A DNA stretch of 64,000 bases. It comes from Acidobacteriaceae bacterium (GTDB taxonomy: Bacteria > Acidobacteriota > Terriglobia > Terriglobales > Acidobacteriaceae). This document shows, piece by piece, positions 44,303 through 52,710 of this stretch. The notes under the pieces are model-generated. The model saw nothing but the letters and a program-made list of their open reading frames with translations. It was not told the origin of the DNA and made no database searches. The position numbers and the translations under genes were made by a program. Every line of letters begins with the position of its first letter. The stretch's first letter is position 1. The stretch covers positions 1-64,000 of the forward strand of contig JASHOC010000158.1 in assembly GCA_030041305.1 (NCBI GenBank), given 5' to 3'.

Positions 44303-45523
44303 GTGCCCACGAGCGTCCGCCAGATCCGCGCTGCGATCGAACGCAGTCACCGCACTCGGCCAACTCCCGCCCACTTCTCCGATCCCTTGGCGGTACAATC
44401 CGGCAAAGCCGCAAAATCATTCCCGGCGACGCGCCTCAAAGGCTGGATCAAGCAAGCTGCGACAGACCTGCTCAGCCCGGACGAAATTGCTCTGTTCGAC
44501 GCCTGCTTTCCTCAGTTCCGCTGGCAAAGCGACATGGGGAAAGTGTTTGATTATCTGGTTACGAGTAAAGGCGCCTTCCCGTACGAAGGATCTCGACCGC
44601 GGCGTTACGCAGGGGGCCCCGATCTTCTCCGATCCAGTTACTACACGCTGTGTACAGATCCTCAGGGTGATGACAACTCCACGCTTGCCTGGGAGCTGAT
44701 GGCTTACTGGGATTCGGATAGTGCTTTATTCCCCGGCCTAGTCGATACTGCCGCTCATCGAGAGGAGTTGAGTAACGGGCATTTTGATTTCGCATGCCTG
44801 GCCGGCGGCCAATTCTTGATCCTGTACTTTTCACCTTTGAAGAGAGGACTCTTTGGGCGCTGGCGGTCTCCCCGCGTGAAACACGGCACACTTGTCATCC
44901 CTCTTCGTGTGCGCGGGGCGGATTGCAGTAACGTTTTTGATCTTCGCCTGCCCAAGACGCAGGATTGGCTCGCGCAGCAGTATCGCAGCATTTCTCCCAG
45001 CCTATCGAGGGCGATCGAAGACAAGCGGCCTGGCTTTCCCGAAGGGCCGATGTCGGCCGTCCTTGAAGCGGGCTTTCAGTTTTTAATTCCCACTCTCTTG
45101 GACCCGCATCTCGGCGGGAGCCTTTTCCACTTGAATTTAGGTAAATGGCTTCGGGCCAACGGATGCAACGGCATGGTCTATCCTTCGGCGCGACGTAATT
45201 TTCGCGTTGATTCCACGGACGACCGCGTCTATGAGTTCGCCGGTTGGAATTTCGTGCTGTATGCGAACTCAATTGTTGCCGATGTTGGTTCCGCCGAACC
45301 ATTGGAACCACCCTTTCCATCATGGCTTGACGGACCGGCCCTCGGCATCCAGGTCTGCTCGGGATACGACCAAGGCAGACGTCTGTGGGAGGTCCTGGGG
45401 TGTGAAGAGAGCGAACGAAATTACTACAACTACCAGCATGATAAGTTTCTCGGGAAAGCGCCTCCGCCGGGACCCTTCTTCGATCCCCGCCTGGAGACGC
45501 GATGGCGCCCGGCTAAGTCATGA
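44303..45523 (+). CDS. Unrecognised protein, C-terminal region resembling RES domains
   Basis: 406 residues, starting with GTG at 44303 after GGAAGGAGAG. The first 300 residues are not recognised: AIERSHRTRPTPAHF, TRLKGWIKQAATDLLSPDEIALFDACFPQFRWQSD, GGPDLLRSSYYTL. Near residues 280-325 the segment LGKWLRANGCNGMVYPSARRNF followed by GWNFVLY resembles the end of RES-type toxin domains, where a Y/V-PS-x-R motif precedes a strand containing N-x-V-L/A-F. That comparison is from memory of the motif only. GC is lower than in neighbours, so it may have been acquired. No antitoxin-like small gene lies beside it. Confidence 0.6.
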   Translation: MPTSVRQIRAAIERSHRTRPTPAHFSDPLAVQSGKAAKSFPATRLKGWIKQAATDLLSPDEIALFDACFPQFRWQSDMGKVFDYLVTSKGAFPYEGSRPRRYAGGPDLLRSSYYTLCTDPQGDDNSTLAWELMAYWDSDSALFPGLVDTAAHREELSNGHFDFACLAGGQFLILYFSPLKRGLFGRWRSPRVKHGTLVIPLRVRGADCSNVFDLRLPKTQDWLAQQYRSISPSLSRAIEDKRPGFPEGPMSAVLEAGFQFLIPTLLDPHLGGSLFHLNLGKWLRANGCNGMVYPSARRNFRVDSTDDRVYEFAGWNFVLYANSIVADVGSAEPLEPPFPSWLDGPALGIQVCSGYDQGRRLWEVLGCEESERNYYNYQHDKFLGKAPPPGPFFDPRLETRWRPAKS

Positions 45524-46095
45524 CGCCGATCCGCCGTCAATCATCCTGCCGCGCGCAGCCCGATGACCCTCCCGTTCGGAACGACATCCGCCCGGGCGCG
45601 AACCCCCAGCGCCGGCTAGCTTGCTTCCCCGACCCCAGCCCGCCGCAACACAAAAAAATCCTCGCCGACTTACCGGTAATTTCGCGCGTTTTGTCATAAT
45701 AGAAACCATCCAGCCGGAAAAGCGCAGATTTCCATCGAAAATAGGGAGAGGTTTCGTGACCCCTGACCCCTGAAAGGTGAACCCCGATTCAGAATCAGGG
45801 GCAATTCAGCGGCAATCCGCGGAAGATGGCGACCGAAAAAACCGGCGAAATCAGGCCAAATGCCAAAATCAAGGACTGTAACCCCTTTGCTCTCTTTAAT
45901 CTGCGGATAACACGCCTGAATCCATATATTTACGGCGATGCGCCGTGCGCAAGTCTCTGAAAGCAGCACATTTGCTTACAGAAAGGGGGTGGGGGTTGGG
46001 TGCCGCGCAACGTATGCAAAATGTCGTGACTGCGCGCCTGCGGGCCAGGCGCGCCACGCTCCCGCCGTGCGCCCTCGCCCAACCTCCCGCCTCCC
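45524..46095. other. Intergenic region, AT-richer, with small repeats
   Basis: About 570 bases between the GTG-started gene and the convergent efflux operon. It contains TGACCCCTGACCCCTGA (tandem 7-base words near 45757) and a hairpin CCCCGATT-CAG-AATCAGGGG at 45782-45801 with one bulged A. The latter might end the operon transcript reading leftward from 46096. No open frame is supported. Confidence 0.4.
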
Positions 46096-47229
46096 TCAAT
46101 CCAGCGCCTTGTGGAACCGCAAAATGGCCATCGCCAGCAGCCCCAACCCCAGGCCCCCCATCGCCGCCATCTGCGGCCACAGAACCTCAATGCCCACTCC
46201 CTTGAGATACGTCCCCCGCAGCACCACCAGGAAATACCGGAGCGGGCTCAGATACGTCATCGTCTGCAGCCACGGCGGCATGGTCGCAATAGGAAATCCG
46301 AACCCGGAAAACGTGATGGCCGGCATGATGAAAAAAAACGCCGTCACCATCGCCTGCTGCTGCGTCGAAGAAACTGTCGAAATCAGCAATCCCACGCCCA
46401 GCATGCAGAACAGAAACAGCACCGAACCCGCGGACAACACCCAAATATGCCCGCGAAACGGAACCTGGAACCACAACGTGCCCACCGCCGCAATGAGCGA
46501 AACATCGAACAGCCCGATGAGAAAAAACGGCAGCGTCTTGCCCAGAATGAACTCTACCGGCCTGATCGGCGTCACCATGATCTGTTCCAGCGTTCCAATC
46601 TCCCGCTCGCGCACCACCGCAAACGCCGTCAGCGTTATCACCAGCACCAGCGTCAGGCTGCCGATGACGCCCGGCACAAAAAACCACCGGCTGCTCAGGT
46701 TCGCGTTGTACCACGGCCGCTCCGCAAGCTCGACCGCCGGCATTTGTTCCACGAGCTGCGGCGCGATCCGCCCCATGCGCGCCTCGTCCGCCTCGCGCGC
46801 ATACCCCTGCGCAATCTGCGCCACGTAGCTCGAAGCGATGAGCGCTGTGTTCGAATTGGTGGCGTCCACAACCACCTGCAGCGGCGCGCTTTCGCCCGCG
46901 TTCAGCTTGTGCGCAAAACCGGCGTCGATCTCCAGGCCCACCGTCGCCTCGCCGCGCTCGATCAAAGCGTGCAGCGCGCGCCCATCCGTCACCTGCGCCC
47001 GCACGTCGAAATACGGGCTCGACGTAAAGCGCGAAATCAGCTCCCGGCTCTCCTGACTCTGGTCGAGATCGAGCGCCGCCGTCGATACGTGATGAATCTC
47101 GAACGTCGCCGCATACCCGAAGATCAGCATCTGCACAATCGGCGGCGCAATCAGGATCACCCGCGTGCGCTTGTCTCGGAATACCTGGATGAACTCCTTG
47201 ATCAGCATCTGCTTCAGCCGCGCCCACAT
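46096..47229 (-). CDS. ABC-2 type permease, efflux operon (YbhR-like)
   Basis: 377 residues. Topology: one N-terminal helix (VILIAPPIVQMLIFGYAATF), a long extracytoplasmic domain (residues 45-170), and five C-terminal helices including VPGVIGSLTLVLVITLTAFAVVREREIGTLEQIMVTP, ILGKTLPFFLIGLFDVSLIAAVG and ILVSAGSVLFLFCMLGVGLLIST. The E-R-E-x-G-T-x-E-Q motif is the cytoplasmic coupling helix of this family. Distal gene of the operon; only 12 bases separate it from the preceding permease. With the two ATPases it forms the inner-membrane exporter of drugs or other amphiphiles. Confidence 0.9.
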   Translation of the reverse strand: MWARLKQMLIKEFIQVFRDKRTRVILIAPPIVQMLIFGYAATFEIHHVSTAALDLDQSQESRELISRFTSSPYFDVRAQVTDGRALHALIERGEATVGLEIDAGFAHKLNAGESAPLQVVVDATNSNTALIASSYVAQIAQGYAREADEARMGRIAPQLVEQMPAVELAERPWYNANLSSRWFFVPGVIGSLTLVLVITLTAFAVVREREIGTLEQIMVTPIRPVEFILGKTLPFFLIGLFDVSLIAAVGTLWFQVPFRGHIWVLSAGSVLFLFCMLGVGLLISTVSSTQQQAMVTAFFFIMPAITFSGFGFPIATMPPWLQTMTYLSPLRYFLVVLRGTYLKGVGIEVLWPQMAAMGGLGLGLLAMAILRFHKALD

Positions 47230-47241
47230 CGCTCTTGCTCC

Positions 47242-48375
47242 CTAATCCAGCCTCTTGTGAAACGAATGCGTGGCCACCCCCGCCAGCGCCACCGCAAACA
47301 CCGCCAGCGGAACCAGATCCGCCGCCAGCATCCCCGTCGGCGTTCCTTTCAAAAAAATCTTCTTCAGCACCGCCACGTAATACCGCGCGGGAATGATGCG
47401 CGTAATCCATTGCAACGCTGCCGGCATCTGCTCGATGGCGAACAGGAATCCCGACAGCAGAAATGCGGGTAGAAACGTAATCAGCAGCGCGATCTGGCTG
47501 GCGGCAAACTGGCTTTTCGCCAGCACCGAGACAAAGAATCCCAGCGAAAGCACCACGATCATGAACAACGCCGAGCTTGTGGTCAATGTAAGATACGAGC
47601 CGCGAAACGGCACACGGAACCAGCCAATCGCGATGGCCGCGCACACCGCAACGTCGAAAAGGCCGATAACGAAATACGGCGCCAGCTTGCCCAGCATAAT
47701 CTCCATCGCGCTCACCGGCGTCGAAATCAATTGCTCCATCGAGCCGCGCTCCCACTCGCGCGCGATGGTGAGCGAAGTAAGAAACGCGCCGATCACGCTC
47801 ATCACCAGCGCCAGCACCCCGGGAACGATAAACGCGCTGCTTTCAAGATCCTCGTTGTACCAGGTTCGCGTCTCCACGCTCACCGGCGCCGGCTCCATCG
47901 CCTGCCCGTGCTCGCGAAGCCAGTCAAGCTGCACCTGCGATGAATAGCCCTGCACCACTGCCTGCGCATAGCCGATCAGGACATTAGCCGTGTTGTCGTC
48001 GGTTCCGTCGACGAGCGCCTGCACTTCCACCGGACCGCCTTGCCGCAGCCGCTCCGAGAAGTCCCACGGAATCACCAGCCCCATCTTCGTGCTGCCCTCA
48101 TCGAGCGCCCTGCCGAGGTCGGAATAGCTGCTCACCGCGCGGACAACATGGAAATACTCGCTCGCCTGGAATCGCTTCACCAGGTCCAGGCTCTGCTGAC
48201 TGCCCTCCTGATCGTAGACATCGATGGGCAATCCTTTGAGGTCGAGGCTCACGCCGTAGCCAAACAGCAGCATGAGCACCACCGGCATCACCACCACAAT
48301 CATCAGGCTGCGCGCATCGCGCCGGATGTGAATCATCTCTTTCCTCGCCACGGCGAGCAGGCGCGGGATGCTCAT
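47242..48375 (-). CDS. ABC-2 type permease, efflux operon (YbhS-like)
   Basis: 377 residues from the ATG that overlaps the TGA of the upstream ATPase gene (ATGA, 48375-48372); a longer frame exists but is excluded by this coupling. N-terminal helix ARSLMIVVVMPVVLMLLFGYGVSLDLKGLPI, large periplasmic domain to about residue 170, then helices with VLALVMSVIGAFLTSLTIAREWERGSMEQLISTP, ILGKLAPYFVIGLFDVAVCAAIAIGWF and QIALLITFLPAFLLSGFLFAIEQMP. It is homologous to the permease encoded directly downstream; the pair probably works as a heterodimer. Confidence 0.9.
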   Translation of the reverse strand: MSIPRLLAVARKEMIHIRRDARSLMIVVVMPVVLMLLFGYGVSLDLKGLPIDVYDQEGSQQSLDLVKRFQASEYFHVVRAVSSYSDLGRALDEGSTKMGLVIPWDFSERLRQGGPVEVQALVDGTDDNTANVLIGYAQAVVQGYSSQVQLDWLREHGQAMEPAPVSVETRTWYNEDLESSAFIVPGVLALVMSVIGAFLTSLTIAREWERGSMEQLISTPVSAMEIMLGKLAPYFVIGLFDVAVCAAIAIGWFRVPFRGSYLTLTTSSALFMIVVLSLGFFVSVLAKSQFAASQIALLITFLPAFLLSGFLFAIEQMPAALQWITRIIPARYYVAVLKKIFLKGTPTGMLAADLVPLAVFAVALAGVATHSFHKRLD

Positions 48376-49325
48376 GCCTTCAGCGCCTCCCCGTCGCCCG
48401 CCGTGGTCACGGAGACAAAGACGTCTTCGAGCGTAGCCCGGATCTTTTCCATCCTGCCCACGGTGACGCTGCGCTCGGCAAGATACTGCCGAACGTGCGG
48501 CGCCGCCGCAACCGCATCCGGCACAACCAGGTGCAGCGCGTTGCCGAAGACCGCGGTGTCCGTCACCCCCGGCGCTGATTGCAACGCCTCGACCGCCGCG
48601 CCCAGGGGCTCGCATTCCACCAGCAACAGCTCGCCGCGCATGGAGTTGCGTTTCAACTCCGCCGGCGTGCCCAGCGCCACAATTCGGCCGCGGAAGATGA
48701 GCGCCAGCCGATTGCAGTACTCCGCCTCCTCCATGTAATGCGTGGTCACGAACACGGTCACGCCGTCCTCGGCCATCTGGTGAATCAGGTCCCAGAACTG
48801 GCGGCGCGAAACAGGGTCGACACCCGAGGTTGGCTCATCGAGGAAGATAACCGGCGGCCGGTGCAGCACCGCGCAGCCCAGCGCCAGCCGCTGCTTCCAC
48901 CCGCCCGGCAGCGTGCCCGTGACCAGGTTCTCCTGGCCCTTGAGATTGGCCATCTCCAGCGCCCACCCGATGCGGCTCTGGAACTCGCCTGCGGGCACGC
49001 TATAGAGGCCGGCAAACAGACGCAGGTTCTCGATCACCGTGAGGTCGTTGTACAGCGAGAACTTCTGCGACATGTAGCCGATGTTCTGGCGCACCGCCTC
49101 GGGATGCCGGGCTACATCGTACCCGGCCACCACCGCGCGCCCGCCGCTCGGTCTCAGCAACCCGCACAACATGCGGATAGTCGTCGATTTGCCGGCTCCA
49201 TTCGGCCCCAGAAAGCCAAAGACTTCGCCCTTGCGCACTTCCAGCTGAATATGATCCACGGCCACGAAATCGCCGAAGCGTTTCACCAGGTCCTCTACGA
49301 CCACCGAATTGACATGCTCAGCCAT
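48372..49325 (-). CDS. ABC transporter ATP-binding protein (YbhF second half-like)
   Basis: 317 residues from the ATG at 49325, which overlaps the last eight bases of the previous ATPase gene. Walker A GFLGPNGAGKSTTI, Q-loop MSQKFSLYNDLTV, an atypical signature region TGTLPGGWKQRLALGCAVLHRPP in place of the usual LSGGQ, and Walker B VIFLDEPTSGVDP are all visible. C-terminal region residues 215-317 includes HYMEEAEYCNRLALIFRGRIVALGTP. In E. coli YbhF the two ATPase modules are fused in one chain; here they are separate, overlapping genes. It powers the permease pair encoded downstream. Confidence 0.93.
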   Translation of the reverse strand: MAEHVNSVVVEDLVKRFGDFVAVDHIQLEVRKGEVFGFLGPNGAGKSTTIRMLCGLLRPSGGRAVVAGYDVARHPEAVRQNIGYMSQKFSLYNDLTVIENLRLFAGLYSVPAGEFQSRIGWALEMANLKGQENLVTGTLPGGWKQRLALGCAVLHRPPVIFLDEPTSGVDPVSRRQFWDLIHQMAEDGVTVFVTTHYMEEAEYCNRLALIFRGRIVALGTPAELKRNSMRGELLLVECEPLGAAVEALQSAPGVTDTAVFGNALHLVVPDAVAAAPHVRQYLAERSVTVGRMEKIRATLEDVFVSVTTAGDGEALKA

Positions 49326-50277
49326 GGCGCGCCGCTCCCCCGGCGACTGCGTCCACAAAGAGGTCTTCAATCGTGGGCGTTGTCTGCTGCACCGCATCGT
49401 AGTGCACGCCCGCGTTCCTCAGTCGCGCCTCGAGCTCCGGAATGCGCCGCACTGCATCGTCCACCACCACGTGCACGCCGTCGCCTGTCAGCGCCAGGCT
49501 CGAAATTCCCAAGGCGCCTTCGAGCCGGCTGCGCACGCGCCGGGGTTCGGTCGAGGTCACTGATAGCACGTCTCTCCCTAACTGCGCTTTCAGCCTGGCG
49601 GGGGTATCGCAAAACAGCAGTCTGCCCTGGTGCACCAACGCCACGCGGTGGCAGCGCTCCGCCTCATCGAGATACGCCGTTGACGTCAATATGGTCACGC
49701 CCTCCGCGACCAGCTCATACAAAATGCGCCAGAAATCTCGGCGCGAGACAGGATCGACGCCCGTAGTGGGCTCATCGAGCAAAATCACCTTAGGCCGGTG
49801 AATCAGCGCGCACACCAGCCCCAGCTTCTGCTTCATGCCGCCCGAAAGCCTGCCCGCCATCCGCCCGCGGAACTCGCCCATGCCCGCTGCCCTTAACAGC
49901 TCCGAGGACCGCGTCTGGCGTTCGGCTCGGCCCACGCCGAAAAGATCGGCGTAAAAGCGGATGTTTTCGTCCACGGTCAGGTCGTCGTATAGCCCGAAGC
50001 GCTGCGGCATGTAGCTCAGCGCGTGCTTCGCCCCTTCGGGATCCCGCATCACATCGCAACCGGCTACCAGCGCGTCGCCCGCATTTGCGGTCATAATCCC
50101 AGCCAACATGCGCAATGTAGTCGTCTTCCCTGCCCCGTCGGGGCCAACGAGGCCGAAGATTTCGCCGCTGCTCACCGCAAAACTCAAACCATCTACGGCC
50201 CGCACGCCGGGAAAGCTTTTCGTCAGCCCCACGGCCACAATCGCGGGTTCGTCCCGGTTTCGCATCGCTTCCGCCAT
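49318..50277 (-). CDS. ABC transporter ATP-binding protein (YbhF first half-like)
   Basis: 319 residues from the ATG at 50277, which shares its A with the stop of the upstream HlyD gene (TGATG); the 86-codon extension is therefore excluded. Walker A FGLVGPDGAGKTTTLRML, Q-loop MPQRFGLYDDLTVDENIRFYADLFG, signature RLSGGMKQKLGLVCALIHRPK, Walker B VILLDEPTTGVDPVSRRDFW and H-loop-like STAYLDEAERCHRVALVHQGR are present; the H-loop histidine appears replaced by tyrosine/alanine (TSTAYLDEAE), which is common in asymmetric ATPase pairs. The tail contains a dimerisation-type segment. With the next gene it forms a heterodimeric ATPase. Confidence 0.93.
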   Translation of the reverse strand: MAEAMRNRDEPAIVAVGLTKSFPGVRAVDGLSFAVSSGEIFGLVGPDGAGKTTTLRMLAGIMTANAGDALVAGCDVMRDPEGAKHALSYMPQRFGLYDDLTVDENIRFYADLFGVGRAERQTRSSELLRAAGMGEFRGRMAGRLSGGMKQKLGLVCALIHRPKVILLDEPTTGVDPVSRRDFWRILYELVAEGVTILTSTAYLDEAERCHRVALVHQGRLLFCDTPARLKAQLGRDVLSVTSTEPRRVRSRLEGALGISSLALTGDGVHVVVDDAVRRIPELEARLRNAGVHYDAVQQTTPTIEDLFVDAVAGGAARHG

Positions 50278-51305
50278 CAGTTCGCCGGCATCGCGTTCGA
50301 TGCCCTCGGGGTGACCGTGCCCAGTTGCACATGAGCGTCGGCCGGCATTCCCGGCTTCAATTCGTGATGAGGATTGTCGATGTCGATCTTGATGCGATAC
50401 ACCAGCGTCACCCGTTCTTTGTACGTTTCCACACTTTTGGGCGTAAACTCCGCGCTCGAAGAGATAAACGAGATGCGCCCGCGATACAGCCTTCCCGGGT
50501 AGGTGTCGGTGGTGATGACCGCATCCTGGCCCCAATGGATGCGACCCAAATCAGTTTCGGCAATATAGGCGCGCAGCCAAAGGTGATCCAAATCGGCGAG
50601 CGTCACCACGGGCGAACCCGGCGCCATTACCTCGCCCAGTTCCGCCTGGCGCACCGTAATGATGCCGCTCACCGGCGCGCGCAGCGTGGTGTAGCTCTCG
50701 TCGATGCGCGACAGGCCCAGATCCGCATTGGCTTCGGCCAGATTGGCGCGCGCGATGGCGATGTCCTCTTTGCGGCTGCCCTCCTCAGCTTCGTTGTAGC
50801 GCTGCTGCGCCGCCTTGTAAGTCGCCGTAGCTCGTTCGAGCGCTGTCGCCGCCAAGTCGCGGTCCTGAGCGGAAATTTCGTCTTTGGCGAAAAGAGTTTG
50901 ATCGCGATCATTGTCCCGATTCTTCTGCGCCAGATCGGCCTGCGCGTCGATCATCGCCTGCTGCGAAGCCTTGATCTCCTGCTCGCGCGTGCCGGCCAGC
51001 GTCAGCGCAAGGTCTGACTGGCGCACTTCCACCGCCGCTTCGTCAATCCGCACCTTCTGCCGGTAATCGGCGTCTTCGAGCCGCGCCAACATCGCACCTT
51101 GGGCTACTTCCTGGCCCTCCTCCACGGGCAGGGCATCGATGCGCCCCGCCACCTTGAAACTTACGAGGCTCTCGTGCGCCTCAATGTTGCCGGAAAGCGT
51201 GATCTCACTCGCCGGCGCCGGCTTCTTCTTGAGCCGCGGATAGTAATACACGCCCGCAGCCGCCGCTACAGCCAGAAGAACGACAACAGGAATGAAGCGC
51301 TTCAT
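50277..51305 (-). CDS. Membrane fusion protein, HlyD/YbhG family
   Basis: 342 residues from the ATG at 51305. An N-terminal membrane anchor (FIPVVVLLAVAAAAGVYYY) is followed by the first beta-barrel/lipoyl half (TLSGNIEAHESLVSFKVAGRIDALPVEEGQEVAQGAMLARLEDADY), a coiled-coil hairpin (residues about 85-200, with QAMIDAQADLAQKNRDNDRDQTLFAKDEISAQDRDLAA), and the second lipoyl half (YTTLRAPVSGIITVRQAELGEVMAPGSPVVTL). It links the permease/ATPase complex to the TolC channel across the periplasm. It precedes the ATPase genes with a one-base overlap. Confidence 0.94.
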   Translation of the reverse strand: MKRFIPVVVLLAVAAAAGVYYYPRLKKKPAPASEITLSGNIEAHESLVSFKVAGRIDALPVEEGQEVAQGAMLARLEDADYRQKVRIDEAAVEVRQSDLALTLAGTREQEIKASQQAMIDAQADLAQKNRDNDRDQTLFAKDEISAQDRDLAATALERATATYKAAQQRYNEAEEGSRKEDIAIARANLAEANADLGLSRIDESYTTLRAPVSGIITVRQAELGEVMAPGSPVVTLADLDHLWLRAYIAETDLGRIHWGQDAVITTDTYPGRLYRGRISFISSSAEFTPKSVETYKERVTLVYRIKIDIDNPHHELKPGMPADAHVQLGTVTPRASNAMPAN

Positions 51306-51357
51306 CTCCAAACCTCGTACGCGGGAATCCCTTCCCCTGGAATTCCCGCCTTCGTTG

Positions 51358-52710
51358 CTACGGATGGCCCGTGAACGCGAGAATGTTCCTCTCCGTATCG
51401 CCCAAAGCGCGCGCCAGCGCATACTTCGCGTCTACATGGCTCGAAACCGCAAGAATGTAATTCTCCTGCGCGCGCGCCAGCTCATCCTGCGCCGTCACCA
51501 CTTCAACGTTGTTCGCCATGCCGGTCTGGAACCGATCCTGCGCCAGTTTGAGTTCGCGCTCGGCCAGTTCCTGACCCTCCCCGGCTACGCTTACCTGTTC
51601 GGCCGCCGAATCCAGATTCAACAGCGCCTCGCGAATGTCTTCTTCCACTCCCCGCCGCAAATCCGCAATCTGCTCATCGACGCGTTTCACCCGGCTCGCC
51701 AGTTGCTGGGCTTCGCCCTCACGATCACGGTCGAAGATTGTGAAATCGATCTGGCCCTGGATCAGCCCGGTAGTTTGCTCGCTGCCGATGCTCCTGCCCA
51801 ACTCGCCGATATTTCCGCTCAAACTGAGCTCGGGATAAAAGCGGGCGCGGTTCGCGCGCTGTTGCTCCACCAGGCTCTGGCGCTGGCTGGCCAGAGCGCG
51901 ATAATCGGCCCGCGTCGTCAGCGCCTCGGGCAGGAGCGCCTCCGGCTGTTGGGCCGCCAGCGGCTGGTAGCGCAGCGGCTCCGACAGCTCAAGCGGAGTT
52001 CCCGGGCTCATGCCGAGATCCCGCGCCAGCACCAGCAACGTCTGCTTATATGCGTTCTCCGCCTCGAGCAGCGCCTGGCGGTCGTTGGCAAGCTGCACCT
52101 GGGCGCGCAGCACATCGACGCCCGTCGCCGTGCCCGCGTCGTGCTTGTCTTGGGCCAGATTCAAAAGCGTGGTCGAGTCCGTCACCCGCGTCTGGGCAGC
52201 ATCCATGCGCGCCGCCGCCGATTGCGCGTCCAGATAGAGACCGGCCGTCACCCGCACCATCACGTCGCGCGCGTCCTGCTCGCTCATCTTCCCCGCCGCG
52301 AGCACGCTCTCGCTGGCCTTCAAGGCGCGATAGCTTGCGAGGTCGACTACTTTCTGTTGCGCGTAGATGCGGAAATCGTAATTGGAAAAGGGCCCTACCA
52401 CGCTGGGAAGCCCGGGAAACGAAATCCCGAATGCGCGCAGATTGCGGTTTTGCACGCTGGCGTAGGTCTCCGCATTCACGCGTGGCAGTAGCGTCGCCGC
52501 CGAGCTCCGCGTGCGCGCGCCCTCATCTTCTTCCACCTCGGTTCCCGCCACAAGAACATTGAGATCCGCCTGGAGAGCCTTGTGAATTGAGTCCTCGAGC
52601 GTCAGCCGGTACGGCGCCGGCTGTCCGGCCGCCCCTGGCGGAGCCAACATCGCCGCCGCGCCTATGGCCGCCGCCCCGACGAGAATGGCCCCGCGCCACG
52701 CCTGCCTCAT
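51358..52710 (-). CDS. TolC-family outer-membrane protein of the efflux operon
   Basis: 450 residues from the ATG at 52710, which overlaps the TGA of tetR by four bases. The signal peptide WRGAILVGAAAIGAAAMLAPPGAAG is followed by the two OEP repeats: ARDVMVRVTAGLYLDAQSAAARMDAAQTRVTDSTTLLNLAQDKHDAGTATGVDVLRAQVQLANDRQAL (in parts), and VDEQIADLRRGVEEDIREALLNLDSAAEQVSVAGEGQELAERELKLAQDRFQTGMANNVEVVTAQDELARAQENYILAV. It is shorter than the stand-alone TolC protein at 26998 and has no proline-rich tail. It is the exit duct of the exporter encoded downstream. Confidence 0.94.
   Translation of the reverse strand: MRQAWRGAILVGAAAIGAAAMLAPPGAAGQPAPYRLTLEDSIHKALQADLNVLVAGTEVEEDEGARTRSSAATLLPRVNAETYASVQNRNLRAFGISFPGLPSVVGPFSNYDFRIYAQQKVVDLASYRALKASESVLAAGKMSEQDARDVMVRVTAGLYLDAQSAAARMDAAQTRVTDSTTLLNLAQDKHDAGTATGVDVLRAQVQLANDRQALLEAENAYKQTLLVLARDLGMSPGTPLELSEPLRYQPLAAQQPEALLPEALTTRADYRALASQRQSLVEQQRANRARFYPELSLSGNIGELGRSIGSEQTTGLIQGQIDFTIFDRDREGEAQQLASRVKRVDEQIADLRRGVEEDIREALLNLDSAAEQVSVAGEGQELAERELKLAQDRFQTGMANNVEVVTAQDELARAQENYILAVSSHVDAKYALARALGDTERNILAFTGHP

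Noticed and set aside
46111-47472. Plus-strand frame of 453 codons
   Set aside because: Arginine/histidine-rich shadow of two permease genes in a GC-rich region.
46187-47755. Minus-strand frame of 522 codons within the permease genes
   Set aside because: Same strand but a different frame from the two permeases. It is composed of G, A, R and D-rich sequence without motifs; the permease frames have coupling overlaps and membrane helices.
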